Source: Flavobacterium sp. 1355 (lineage in GTDB: Bacteria > Bacteroidota > Bacteroidia > Flavobacteriales > Flavobacteriaceae). From it: DNA of 64,000 bases. Numbering within the stretch: the first letter of the stretch is position 1; each line of letters starts with the position of its first letter. Positions 25,164 to 33,053 of the stretch are shown here, one piece after another. The translations under genes were made by a program, and so were the position numbers. The notes below the pieces were generated by a model, which was given only the letters and a program-made list of their open reading frames with translations, did no database searches and was not told the origin of the DNA. The DNA lies in assembly GCF_017833415.1 (NCBI RefSeq), contig NZ_JAFICC010000013.1:62001-126000 (forward strand), in the 5' to 3' direction.

Positions 25164-26251
25164 TATATATTTTTTAATTCTTTTTTATTATTAAAATATT
25201 TGTAGAAATTCAAAATTCTAAATTCCTCTTCGCCAAATATGGGAGAACTGTCTTTAAAGTTTACTAAGTTGGTTTGAATATTTTCTACAATTCTTTTGTC
25301 TTCATTCAAAACCAAATCCAAAGACTCATTTGAGCTATTATTAATAAAATCAATAATATTTTGTTCAGATTCGCTTAGTTCTTTCTCAAATCTGGGAGAA
25401 AAATAACGCACTCTCAAAATGGTTTTTGAAGGTGATTCCGGAAGCATAAATCCAAAATAAAACCCTTTTCCTTCTACCGAACTTATAAAGGCATTTGGAT
25501 AAAGGTAAAAGTGCAGATATCCTTGAATTTTTAAAGTTCTTCCGGCCAGCGATTTTTCTATTATTTTGTTTTGTTTTGCACTTTCTCCTTTTGGAAATTC
25601 ACACCAGCTGTGCGCATCAAAAAAATCAAATTTTTCGGGAGGAACAGATCCAAATCCCATTTTTGCAAATGAGTTTTCGTGAACAGAAGTACAGTGATAG
25701 CATTCTAAAACATTCTCAACAAGAAGTTTCCAGTTTACTTTATGCTCAATAGTATAATCGATGGTCTTAGCACCAAAATGACGGCTTATATCTTCTAATG
25801 GGGTAAACATCGAACCCAGATAATCGGGCAAGGTTTTATCCAGCTGATCATTCAGTTTTAAAAAAACAAAATCGCCGCAAAAATCAATTTGGTATTCTTT
25901 TAGTCGCAATTCATTAATATTATCTTTTTCAAATGAATTACGGCACATTAATCCGATAACATTTCCTTTTTTTCCGTATGTCCAGTTATGATATAAACAG
26001 GATGAAACCCTGTTTCCGTAGGGTTCTTCATGAATTGTATTGAATCTGTGCAAACACACATTCTGAAAAGATTTTATTGCACCATTATAGTTTTGGACAA
26101 AAATTTTATTTCCAAAATAGTCAAAAGTGATAAAATCATTGTTGTTTAATAGTTCATTTTTATGAGCAACCAGTATCCATGATTCATTAAAAAACAAAGA
26201 TTTTTCTTTTTGATAAATATCTTCATCTATGTAATTTAGGTTTTTTATCAT
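25163..26251 (-). CDS. Rieske non-haem iron oxygenase, alpha subunit-like
   Basis: 362 residues. The N-terminal Rieske [2Fe-2S] domain has Cys66-x-His68 (VCLHRF) and Cys85-x2-His88 (SCLYHNW). The C-terminal catalytic domain has ECYHCTSVH, giving His186 and His191 of the 2-His-1-carboxylate iron site, with Glu/Asn at the usual bridging position. Members hydroxylate, desaturate or demethylate with O2, drawing electrons from a separate reductase, which is not encoded nearby. It is embedded between KAS III and SDR genes with 4-bp and 1-bp overlaps, so it most likely acts on the acyl chain or the acylated sugar. Substrate is inference. Confidence 0.9.
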   Translation of the reverse strand: MIKNLNYIDEDIYQKEKSLFFNESWILVAHKNELLNNNDFITFDYFGNKIFVQNYNGAIKSFQNVCLHRFNTIHEEPYGNRVSSCLYHNWTYGKKGNVIGLMCRNSFEKDNINELRLKEYQIDFCGDFVFLKLNDQLDKTLPDYLGSMFTPLEDISRHFGAKTIDYTIEHKVNWKLLVENVLECYHCTSVHENSFAKMGFGSVPPEKFDFFDAHSWCEFPKGESAKQNKIIEKSLAGRTLKIQGYLHFYLYPNAFISSVEGKGFYFGFMLPESPSKTILRVRYFSPRFEKELSESEQNIIDFINNSSNESLDLVLNEDKRIVENIQTNLVNFKDSSPIFGEEEFRILNFYKYFNNKKELKNI

Positions 26252-27303
26252 ATTTCTATCAAATCTGAAATTACAGCATTTTGCAATCTGATTTTTGCTG
26301 TTCCCCAGGATAATCCAACTCCAAATCCGCAGAGAATTAAATCCTTGGTGGTATTGGTAAGATCATTTTTTAATTCTGCTACAATTGTCAGGGGGATTGT
26401 TGTAGAAGATGTATTTCCGAATTCTTTTAAGGAATACGGAACTTTTTCAACAGGTAGTTTTAATTTCTTAACGATCATTTTGTTCATCATTAAATTAGCC
26501 TGATGAAAAACAAAATGGTTTATAGATTCTTTATCGAGTTCAAACTTTTCGATAAGTTTATTTACTGTTTTTGGGGCCTGTGAAATTCCAAAACTAAAAA
26601 CATCCATCCCATCCAGAATTAACTGGCAGGCATTTCGTTCTATTCCCGGTGAAATGGTCTGGTATAATAATGAATCAGCATTTATTCTGTTTCTTGATCC
26701 TCCGTCATTTATCATTATCGTTTTATAACCTGAACCATCTGTACCCAAATCAAAAAGTAAATCATCTGCATTTTCATCAAATTCAAATGCAGTGGCACTG
26801 CCTCCGTCCCCAAAGAGCGGAACAGTACTTTTATCTGTTTTAGAAAGTAATTTGCTGCTTGTATCTCCAGCCAAAAGCAAACCTTTTTTTAATCCGGTCG
26901 CTTTCATCATTGCTGCAATTATCGAAATTCCGTAAACGTATCCTGAACAGCCCAAAGGCACATCAAAAGCAATGCAATTTGTAGATAATCCTAATCTGTC
27001 CTGAAGAATAGCTGCAGAAACAGGTAAAATATAATCGGCAGTTTGAGAGACAAAGACTAAAATTTCAATTTCTTCTTTCTGCCAGTTAAGGTCTTTGATT
27101 AATTTTTCAGCAGCCTCACAACACAAATCAGAAGTACATATTTCATTTGTCGCAATACGTCTTTCTTCGACTCCGGTTGCCTCAACAAACTTCTGGATTT
27201 CTTCTTGTGTCAATATATCCAAATCAATATTGCGTTCCATATTTTTAGGAACGCAACAAGATATACCTTTTATTGAAATACTATTTACTGAAAAAGTAGC
27301 CAT
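26248..27303 (-). CDS. 3-oxoacyl-ACP synthase III-like protein (second copy, next to ACP)
   Basis: 351 residues with an intact FabH triad: Cys119 in VPLGCSGYVYG, His267 in FVFHQANLMMN and Asn297 in EFGNTSSTTIP. It is clearly different in sequence from the other KAS III of the operon, so the pair are not a recent duplication and may accept different primers. It starts 5 bp after the ACP stop and overlaps the Rieske gene by 4 bp. Two priming/extending enzymes with one ketoreductase could build a C6 chain by two condensations, or one may load and the other extend. Confidence 0.93.
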   Translation of the reverse strand: MATFSVNSISIKGISCCVPKNMERNIDLDILTQEEIQKFVEATGVEERRIATNEICTSDLCCEAAEKLIKDLNWQKEEIEILVFVSQTADYILPVSAAILQDRLGLSTNCIAFDVPLGCSGYVYGISIIAAMMKATGLKKGLLLAGDTSSKLLSKTDKSTVPLFGDGGSATAFEFDENADDLLFDLGTDGSGYKTIMINDGGSRNRINADSLLYQTISPGIERNACQLILDGMDVFSFGISQAPKTVNKLIEKFELDKESINHFVFHQANLMMNKMIVKKLKLPVEKVPYSLKEFGNTSSTTIPLTIVAELKNDLTNTTKDLILCGFGVGLSWGTAKIRLQNAVISDLIEI

Positions 27304-27308
27304 TTAAA

Positions 27309-27539
27309 TTATGCTTTATTTTTTATAATTTCGAAGATATCGTTTAATGAATTTGATGATTTAATATCATCTCCTGTCAATTTTACTGAATATTCTTCAT
27401 CAGCCATTGCAATTAATGATAAGGCTGTCAATGAATCCCATTCGTCCAAATCTCTAAAAACAGTTTCTTGTTTAATTAATGTTGCATCTGTATCATCTAA
27501 AAGATCTGCAAAATTTTGCAAAAAAGTGTTGATTTCCAT
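27309..27539 (-). CDS. Dedicated acyl carrier protein
   Basis: 76 residues, acidic and predicted all-helical. The phosphopantetheine site is Ser36 in DEWDSLTAL, with the DSL motif intact. It diverges from FabF-linked house-keeping ACPs and is the first gene of the seven-gene operon, 5 bp ahead of a KAS III. This suggests that it carries the growing acyl chain for this cluster only. It needs a phosphopantetheinyl transferase encoded elsewhere. Confidence 0.93.
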   Translation of the reverse strand: MEINTFLQNFADLLDDTDATLIKQETVFRDLDEWDSLTALSLIAMADEEYSVKLTGDDIKSSNSLNDIFEIIKNKA

Positions 27540-27794
27540 AGTATTCTTAATTTTATTTTGGGTTTATTATGTGTTTTATTCCGATTATTTTTTCAGCAAA
27601 GCTATTTATTTTAGTCTGGAAAAACTATTCATAAAATATTGTTTCTCAGAGAATCAGTACTACCAATAATTGTTATATTTTTTATAATTCCAGCTTATGC
27701 TGATAAATCAGCTTTCTTTTGTTATTTTTACCCCACAAATATAACAATAGTTTACCCTTTAAGGTAAATTAAAACTACTAAATCCATAATTAAA
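27540..27794. promoter_or_regulatory. Divergent regulatory region between the acyl operon and the DegT aminotransferase gene
   Basis: A minus-strand -7 element TATATTTG (27736-27743) would start the ACP operon with a leader of about 190 nt, long for this genome. The leader contains the perfect hairpin GCTGAT-AA-ATCAGC (27699-27712). An inverted repeat TTTACC-CTTTAA-GGTAAA (27751-27768) sits just upstream of the -7 element, between the two divergent genes, and could be an operator. No plus-strand TAnnTTTG is evident for the aminotransferase gene. Confidence 0.5.
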
Positions 27795-28871
27795 ATGATT
27801 CCGGTAACCAAAACCTTTTTACCTCCGCAGGAAGAATATAATTCTTATGTAAAACGTGCATGGGATAATGTATGGCTCACCAATCGTGGGGAATTAACAC
27901 TGGAACTGGAAGGCAGACTTAAAAATTATCTGAATGTTACGCATATTACTGTTACTAATAACGGTACAATGCCAATACAAATTGCATTAAAATTATTTGG
28001 TAAAGGAGGAGAAATAATCACTACACCCTTTTCTTATGTAGCGACTTCGGCTGCTATTGTATGGGAAAACTGCACTCCTGTTTTTGTAGACATAAACCCG
28101 GAATACCTTACTATAGACGAAAGTAAAATTGAAGCTGCTATTACTCCCAAAACAACTGCTATCCTTGCGACTCACGTTTTTGGAAATCCTTGTCATATTG
28201 AAGCTATTGAAAGCATCGCCAAAAAACACAATCTAAAAGTGATTTACGATGCAGCACATTGTTTTGGCGTAAAATACAATAATGAATCTGTGTTTAATTT
28301 TGGAGATGTAAGTACCTGTAGTTTTCATGCTACAAAATTGTTTCATACGGGAGAAGGCGGAGCGATGTTCTGCAATGATGATAAAATACAGCACGAATTA
28401 TATTACAGCCATAATTTTGGACATGACGGCCCGTTGGCATTTCACGGTCTTGGAATCAATGCTAAAATTTCTGAATTACAATCGGCAATGGGACTAGCAC
28501 TTTTTCCTTATATAAATCATATTATTACAGAAAGAAAAAAAGTAACGGATTTCTACAATAATAACCTGAATTTTAAAAATATAAAAGCTTTAAAAATCAG
28601 AGAAAACACAGAGTGGAATTATAGTTATTATTCGGTAATTTTTGATTCGGAAGATACACTATTAAAAGTTCTTGAAGAATTACAAAAAGAAAACATAGTA
28701 CCAAGACGCTATTTTTATCCTTCTCTAAACACTATTGATTACACTAAAGGAGAGAAAATGCCAATATCAGAATCTATTGCTTTAAGAATAGTGTGTTTGC
28801 CTTTATACGTAGGGCTTTCTGAAAATGAATTGGAAAAAATCACACATATCATAAACAAAATAACAGTTTAA
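27795..28871 (+). CDS. DegT/DnrJ/EryC1/StrS family sugar aminotransferase
   Basis: 358 residues, PLP-dependent fold type I. The Schiff-base Lys181 is in SFHATKLFHTGEGGA, PLP-contact DAAHCFG lies near 152-158, and the N-terminus has NNGTMPIQIALKLFG. Members transaminate keto-deoxy nucleotide sugars at C3 or C4 to give amino sugars such as Qui4N, Fuc4N or Fuc3N. Divergent from the acyl operon, it can supply the amino group that a PglD-like enzyme then acylates. The nucleotidylyltransferase and 4,6-dehydratase needed upstream are not in the window. Confidence 0.92.
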   Translation: MIPVTKTFLPPQEEYNSYVKRAWDNVWLTNRGELTLELEGRLKNYLNVTHITVTNNGTMPIQIALKLFGKGGEIITTPFSYVATSAAIVWENCTPVFVDINPEYLTIDESKIEAAITPKTTAILATHVFGNPCHIEAIESIAKKHNLKVIYDAAHCFGVKYNNESVFNFGDVSTCSFHATKLFHTGEGGAMFCNDDKIQHELYYSHNFGHDGPLAFHGLGINAKISELQSAMGLALFPYINHIITERKKVTDFYNNNLNFKNIKALKIRENTEWNYSYYSVIFDSEDTLLKVLEELQKENIVPRRYFYPSLNTIDYTKGEKMPISESIALRIVCLPLYVGLSENELEKITHIINKITV

Positions 28872-28914
28872 AAAATTTAAGATAATATCAAAGTTTCAGG
28901 TAAAATTTTTAATC

Positions 28915-29487
28915 ATGAGTCAGGATATAAATACAGAAGTTCACAACGCTTACGAAGTTATTAAAGAAGGCGGAATCATTCTTTACCCAACGGATACGGT
29001 TTGGGGAATTGGCTGCGATGCAACAAATGCAGATGCTGTTGCTAAAATATACAAATTAAAACAGCGTGCCGAAACACAAAGTATGATTGTATTGATGAAC
29101 GGCGAAAAGATGATGTACAATGTTTTTAAAAACATTCCTGAAGTTGCCTGGCAGATTTTAGATGTATCTGAAAAGCCAACAACTCTAATTTTAGATGATG
29201 CCAGAAATGTAGCCCATAATATTATTGCTGCAGATAAATCTCTTGGAATAAGATTGGTAAAAGAGCCTTTTTGTTTTAAATTAATGGAAAGAATGAAAAA
29301 ACCATTAGTTTCAACCTCTGCTAATATTTCAGGGCAGCCTACTCCAATTGCTTTTAAAGATATTAATCCGGAAATTATAAACGGTGTAGATTATGTTGTA
29401 AAACTTAATCAGGATAAAATTGCAGGAAAACCGTCAACAATCATCAAATTAACAAACGATTCACAAGTAAAAGTTATTCGTAAATAA
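28915..29487 (+). CDS. tsaC: L-threonylcarbamoyladenylate synthase (TsaC/Sua5/YrdC)
   Basis: 190 residues of YrdC fold. The N-terminus has GGIILYPTDTVWGIGCDATN, followed by KIYKLKQRAETQSMIVLM, the hallmark KxR...S region, and then PLVSTSANISGQPTP. It makes threonylcarbamoyl-AMP for the t6A37 modification of tRNAs. It lacks the Sua5 C-terminal domain. It lies 43 bp downstream of the aminotransferase gene and may be co-transcribed, though functionally unrelated. Confidence 0.95.
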   Translation: MSQDINTEVHNAYEVIKEGGIILYPTDTVWGIGCDATNADAVAKIYKLKQRAETQSMIVLMNGEKMMYNVFKNIPEVAWQILDVSEKPTTLILDDARNVAHNIIAADKSLGIRLVKEPFCFKLMERMKKPLVSTSANISGQPTPIAFKDINPEIINGVDYVVKLNQDKIAGKPSTIIKLTNDSQVKVIRK

Positions 29488-29554
29488 ATTTTGAGATTTT
29501 AGTCTGAATACGCAGATTAGATTTCGAAATATAACTCAAAATCTAAATAAAAAA

Positions 29555-29591
29555 CTTAGAATCTTAGTTTCTCAGAACCTCAGCATCTCAG
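29555..29591. repeat. Octamer-periodic intergenic repeat, copy 1
   Basis: Reads as successive octamers CTTAGAAT, CTTAGTTT, CTCAGAAC, CTCAGCAT, CTCAG. It overlaps the 3' end of the minus-strand cysteine desulfurase gene and supplies its TGA stop (29588-29590). Confidence 0.75.
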
Positions 29592-30712
29592 ATCGTTTTC
29601 AAACTCTCAATCAGCCAGTCAATATCTTCTTTAGTGTTGTAATGGCTAAATGAAATTCGAAGATTGGGTAATTTCAAATCTTCTTCTGAAAGCATTTCTT
29701 TTAAAACATGCGAAGGTTTAATGCTTCCGGACTGACAAGCACTTCCTCTGGAAACTGCAATCCCCTTCATGTCCAGACTAAACAAAAGCATCGAAGTTTT
29801 ATCTGAAGAAAAAGGCAAAATAATATTTATAATATTATAAAAATCTTCTTTTTTTCCGTTTATTCGGAAACCCGGAAAATGAATTTCAAGTTGGTCAATT
29901 AAATACATTTTCAACTCAGAAATATATTTTCTTTCCTGATCTAAATTTTGGTACGATAAAGATAAAGCTTTTGCCATTCCGGCAATTTGATGAACGGCTT
30001 CGGTTCCCGCGCGAAGTCCTTTTTCTTGCTCACCTCCAAAAATAGAAGGCTGCAATCCGGAATTTTTTCGAATAAAAGCAAAACCGATTCCTTTTGGCCC
30101 ATGAAATTTATGTGCACTCGCTACAATAAAATCAACCTGGGTTTTCTGAAGATCAATCTCAGTTTTTCCAACAGACTGAACCGTGTCAGAATGAAACAAA
30201 GCATTGTATTGTTTGCAAATAATGCTTACCCGATCAAGATCTAAGACAGCTCCGGTTTCGTTGTTTACATGCATCAAGCTTACTATTGTTTTTTTTCCAT
30301 CAGATAATAAATTCGATAAGTCTGTAAAATCAATACTTCCATCAGTATTTATTTTCACATAATCTACGTCAATGTTATATTGAGACTGCAAAGCCAGAAC
30401 AGTATATAAAACAGCATGATGCTCTATTCTGGATGTAATAATACGCTGAACCCCTAAATCTTTTACTGCAGAACGAAGAATCCAGTTATCGGCTTCGGTC
30501 CCCCCCGAAGTAAAAATAATTTCCTGAGCAGAACAATTGAGATGCTTAGCTATGCTCTTTCTGGAAAGCTCCAGAATAGTCTTTCCATTTCGTCCGAAAC
30601 TATGCGTTGAAGAAGGATTTCCAAAATCATCGGCCATCACTTTTGTAATTTCCTGAATAACTTCAGGACGCATGGCAGTTGTAGAAGCGTTATCGAGATA
30701 TACTTTTTTCAT
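29588..30712 (-). CDS. Cysteine desulfurase (NifS/IscS family)
   Basis: 374 residues from ATG 30712. Motifs are YLDNASTTAMRPEV at the start, the PLP Lys in SAHKFHGPKGIGF (about residue 200) and the catalytic Cys in SRGSACQSGSIKPSH (about residue 320). It moves sulfur from cysteine to acceptor proteins for iron-sulfur clusters or tRNA thiolation. No iscU or sufE is adjacent, so the partner is unclear. The frame is open to 30736, but a -7 element at 30718-30725 limits the start. The last codon and stop fall at the edge of the octamer repeat. Confidence 0.93.
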   Translation of the reverse strand: MKKVYLDNASTTAMRPEVIQEITKVMADDFGNPSSTHSFGRNGKTILELSRKSIAKHLNCSAQEIIFTSGGTEADNWILRSAVKDLGVQRIITSRIEHHAVLYTVLALQSQYNIDVDYVKINTDGSIDFTDLSNLLSDGKKTIVSLMHVNNETGAVLDLDRVSIICKQYNALFHSDTVQSVGKTEIDLQKTQVDFIVASAHKFHGPKGIGFAFIRKNSGLQPSIFGGEQEKGLRAGTEAVHQIAGMAKALSLSYQNLDQERKYISELKMYLIDQLEIHFPGFRINGKKEDFYNIINIILPFSSDKTSMLLFSLDMKGIAVSRGSACQSGSIKPSHVLKEMLSEEDLKLPNLRISFSHYNTKEDIDWLIESLKTI

Positions 30713-30717
30713 TATGG

Positions 30718-30725
30718 CAAAGTTA
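30718..30725 (-). promoter_or_regulatory. -7 promoter element of the cysteine desulfurase gene
   Basis: TAACTTTG (TAnnTTTG) on the minus strand with only 5 bp to ATG 30712. If used, transcription would begin at or next to the start codon. Confidence 0.5.
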
Positions 30726-30773
30726 TGAAATATCAATTGTGAATTCTAAAATATCATTTGCCAAATTTTTCAC

Positions 30774-30781
30774 TATTTTTG
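30774..30781 (+). promoter_or_regulatory. -7 promoter element of the lipoprotein gene at 30796
   Basis: TATTTTTG (TAnnTTTG), 14 bp upstream of ATG 30796. It makes the GTG at 30739 an unlikely start. Confidence 0.58.
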
Positions 30782-30795
30782 ACCCAAATAAAATT

Positions 30796-31785
30796 ATGAT
30801 GAGAAAATTTGCAAGCCTTCTATTATTCGCCCTTTTATTAAATGGTTGTGATGACGGTGATATAACAGTAGATACTATAGATTTTACCGAGGTAACAGCA
30901 GCAAGCTGTAATCCGGAAACTAATGAGTTAATTTATAAACTAAAAAGTCAGGAAGCATTATTGTTACAAATGCCTGACGGTACGCTTGAAAACGAACCGA
31001 CACCTGTAGATAAACCAAGAACATTTAGTATCAATAATAATAATTTCAGGCTCTTTTACAGAAGTTATGACGGAGCTGTAGCAGCGACTAATATTTGTGA
31101 TCTTATTCCTCCGACAACTCCAAAAATTATTGATGAGTGGTATGCCAAATCAGGAACAATTGAAATCCGTACTACTGTACAAACAACATTAAACGAAACT
31201 ACGGGAGCTACTACCATCAGCGGATATACCCATAACATTGTTATTACCAATCTTACCTATTCTGTAGAAAGTCTTGATGTGACACAACCAGAAGTGGTCT
31301 TTGGTGATTTTAAAACAACTGTCGATTCTGAAGACAGACTGAATTTAACTTTCACCAAACCAGTTGGTCAATGTCCTGCTATAAAACAGATTTATGTTTA
31401 TAATGAAAGTTCGGCTATGACAATTGACAATATAGACCCGCTGTTAATTCAAAATGTAGCCACTCCAGCCAACCAGCCAAGAACTTCGGTATTAGGCGCA
31501 ACTACCAATAAACTTTTATATAAGGTTTATACCGGTGGTGTTCTTAGCGACAGTTATTTTTGTAAATCGCCTGTGCCAGCTACGCCATTGTTAAAAGAAA
31601 CATGGGCTGCTGTTAATGGAGTTGCCAACGAAAGCGGTATTATAGAAGTCACTACAACTACAGATGTACCGGGTACATTTAAACATACGATCAGACTTAG
31701 AAACACTTTCCTTGTTAAGGGAAATAATAAATTTAACTTAGGAACAAGTTACTTGCTAGGCGAATTGTATACCACAACAAACTAA
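30796..31785 (+). CDS. Hypothetical lipoprotein, possibly surface-exposed
   Basis: 329 residues from ATG 30796 (ATG 30799 equally possible). The signal peptide MMRKFASLLLFALLLNGC carries a lipobox LLNGC, followed by Asp-Asp-Gly-Asp, resembling the acidic lipoprotein export signal of Bacteroidota. The mature part is Thr-rich and predicted beta. It holds two related segments (about 35-180 and 195-325), each with an NxCNP- or QCPA-like start, a LLLQ.../LLIQNV stretch and a final ITNLTYSVES- or LRNTFLVKGN-like beta strand, so an internal duplication is likely. Function unknown. Confidence 0.78.
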   Translation: MMRKFASLLLFALLLNGCDDGDITVDTIDFTEVTAASCNPETNELIYKLKSQEALLLQMPDGTLENEPTPVDKPRTFSINNNNFRLFYRSYDGAVAATNICDLIPPTTPKIIDEWYAKSGTIEIRTTVQTTLNETTGATTISGYTHNIVITNLTYSVESLDVTQPEVVFGDFKTTVDSEDRLNLTFTKPVGQCPAIKQIYVYNESSAMTIDNIDPLLIQNVATPANQPRTSVLGATTNKLLYKVYTGGVLSDSYFCKSPVPATPLLKETWAAVNGVANESGIIEVTTTTDVPGTFKHTIRLRNTFLVKGNNKFNLGTSYLLGELYTTTN

Positions 31786-31820
31786 TAAATTCAAGTCTCC
31801 GGGACAAGTTTTATTCTTAC

Positions 31821-31885
31821 AAAAAATATCCGTTTTTCATTACCTAATTTTATCATGAAATTAGAATGAAAAACGGATATTTTTT
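31821..31885. terminator. Bidirectional rho-independent terminator
   Basis: A perfect 21-bp stem with arms 31821-31841 and 31865-31885, whose left end is AAAAAATATCCG and right end CGGATATTTTTT. An inner 7-bp stem CTAATTT/AAATTAG closes it. A and T runs at the two ends serve both the lipoprotein gene (+) and the Smr operon (-). Confidence 0.9.
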
Positions 31886-31925
31886 ATGTCCTATTTGAGC
31901 TTATAAATAAAGAAAACTGTCTTGT

Positions 31926-32474
31926 TTATTTATTTTGTTTGAAATAAACTTCTGTCGCTCCCAAACCATATTTCTGATAATTGGCATCCTGAAAATCTAT
32001 TCCGTCATAACGGCCTAATAAAAAATCAAGTTCAGCCTTAAGGATTCCTTCACCAACACCATGAATAAAAACAATCTTCGGAATACGGTTTCGAATTGCA
32101 AATTCGATATGCCTTTTTGCCGTATCTGTCTGCAAAGTGAGAATATCATAATTTGACATCCCACGCTTATTCGGAACCAGTTTTTCAATATGCAAATCAA
32201 ATTCCGGAACCGCAACTTCGCGCTTATCTTTGCGTTCTTTTACAAAACTTCTTGGTTTTGGTTCTGTTTTTTCTTTTGTAATTTCTTCTAAATCAATTCT
32301 TTTAATAGAATTCATTAAATTACTGGAATCCTGAATCTTAAGTAATTCACTGACAAAAAATGTCATCATAAATCCATCCTCAGTTTCTATCAAAACTTCG
32401 TTGTTTTTTACAGAAACAACTACCCCGTTTATGGCTTCATCCAAAACGGAAACTTTATCTCCTTTACTCAACAT
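31926..32474 (-). CDS. Smr-domain protein (MutS2 C-terminal-like)
   Basis: 182 residues from ATG 32474. The N-terminal half is a small beta domain (KGDKVSVLDEAINGVVVSV) like that of DUF2027/MutS2-related proteins; the C-terminal half is an Smr domain with FDLHIEKL (DLH motif, about residue 101), FIHGVGEGILKAEL (HGxGxG) and the last strand GLGATEVYF. Smr domains are nucleases of DNA or RNA. The start lies inside the 3' end of the upstream small gene (11-bp overlap), which argues against the longer open frame starting at 32516. Confidence 0.85.
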   Translation of the reverse strand: MLSKGDKVSVLDEAINGVVVSVKNNEVLIETEDGFMMTFFVSELLKIQDSSNLMNSIKRIDLEEITKEKTEPKPRSFVKERKDKREVAVPEFDLHIEKLVPNKRGMSNYDILTLQTDTAKRHIEFAIRNRIPKIVFIHGVGEGILKAELDFLLGRYDGIDFQDANYQKYGLGATEVYFKQNK

Positions 32475-32649
32475 CCTGTTCGTCTTTTTCTTTATTTTTA
32501 CTTGGTGTTTTTGCACTTAACTGCATCATGCCATACATAAAAACAACAATTGCAATCACCATTATATAGATATTTTTTTCTTCTGAAACCTGTTCATATA
32601 ATGCAACTGAAATCGCAAGTATCATTATTAAAATTTTAAAAGCTTTCAT
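32464..32649 (-). CDS. Small membrane protein, function unknown
   Basis: 61 residues: two predicted membrane helices (about 3-17 and 26-43) and a charged Lys/Glu-rich tail. The start MKAFKILIMILAISV is supported by a promoter element 20 bp upstream. It overlaps the Smr gene start by 11 bp, so both are likely translated from one message. I do not recognise the family. Confidence 0.75.
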   Translation of the reverse strand: MKAFKILIMILAISVALYEQVSEEKNIYIMVIAIVVFMYGMMQLSAKTPSKNKEKDEQDVE

Positions 32650-32669
32650 AATTTTTTAGTCTAAGAATT

Positions 32670-32702
32670 CAAAAGTAAGAAACTTTAAATACTACTTCTC
32701 AA
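32670..32702 (-). promoter_or_regulatory. Promoter of the small membrane protein and Smr genes
   Basis: On the minus strand TTG (32700-32702), 22 bp, TACTTTTG (32670-32677), fitting TTG-N17-23-TAnnTTTG. Confidence 0.65.
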
Positions 32703-32753
32703 TTTCAGAAAACGATTCACATATTTTTTGTAAAATTGTAAAAAATAACCCCC

Positions 32754-33038
32754 ATGAATTTAGAACGATTTATGCTGCCTTGTTTGTTCAAAACACTATT
32801 CGGATTTGAGTGTTTGGGATGCGGTTTTCAGCGTTCTTTATTCTTACTTTTTCAAGGGCATTTTTCTGATGCCTTTCAGATGTATCCGGCCCTTTATACT
32901 ACGCTCTTTTTTTTAGGAATCCTCGCGTTGTATTTTTTAGACAAAACAAAAAACTATAAAAAATTACTTTGGATTTCGGGAACTGTAAACGCCATTTTTA
33001 TGATTGCCGGATATTGGTACAAACACTTTTACATTTAG
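32754..33038 (+). CDS. DUF2752 family membrane protein
   Basis: 94 residues. The segment CLFKTLFGFECLGCGFQRS matches the DUF2752 signature (C-x2-CG-x2-RS), then three hydrophobic segments. The family is of unknown function and widespread in Bacteroidota. It is convergent with the DUF1003 gene, whose stop lies 15 bp away. No clear promoter; a TATTTTTTG with one base too many precedes it. Confidence 0.85.
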   Translation: MNLERFMLPCLFKTLFGFECLGCGFQRSLFLLFQGHFSDAFQMYPALYTTLFFLGILALYFLDKTKNYKKLLWISGTVNAIFMIAGYWYKHFYI

Positions 33039-33053
33039 TTTCTGTTAGCCAGT

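Noticed and set aside
25495..25752. 85-residue plus-strand open frame inside the Rieske gene
   Set aside because: It is antisense to strongly conserved Rieske oxygenase coding sequence, with no promoter element or family likeness. The same applies to the other short frames opposite larger genes.
27699..27725. Plus-strand rho-independent terminator (hairpin plus T-rich run)
   Set aside because: No plus-strand gene lies upstream; the nearest gene to the left is on the minus strand and begins there.
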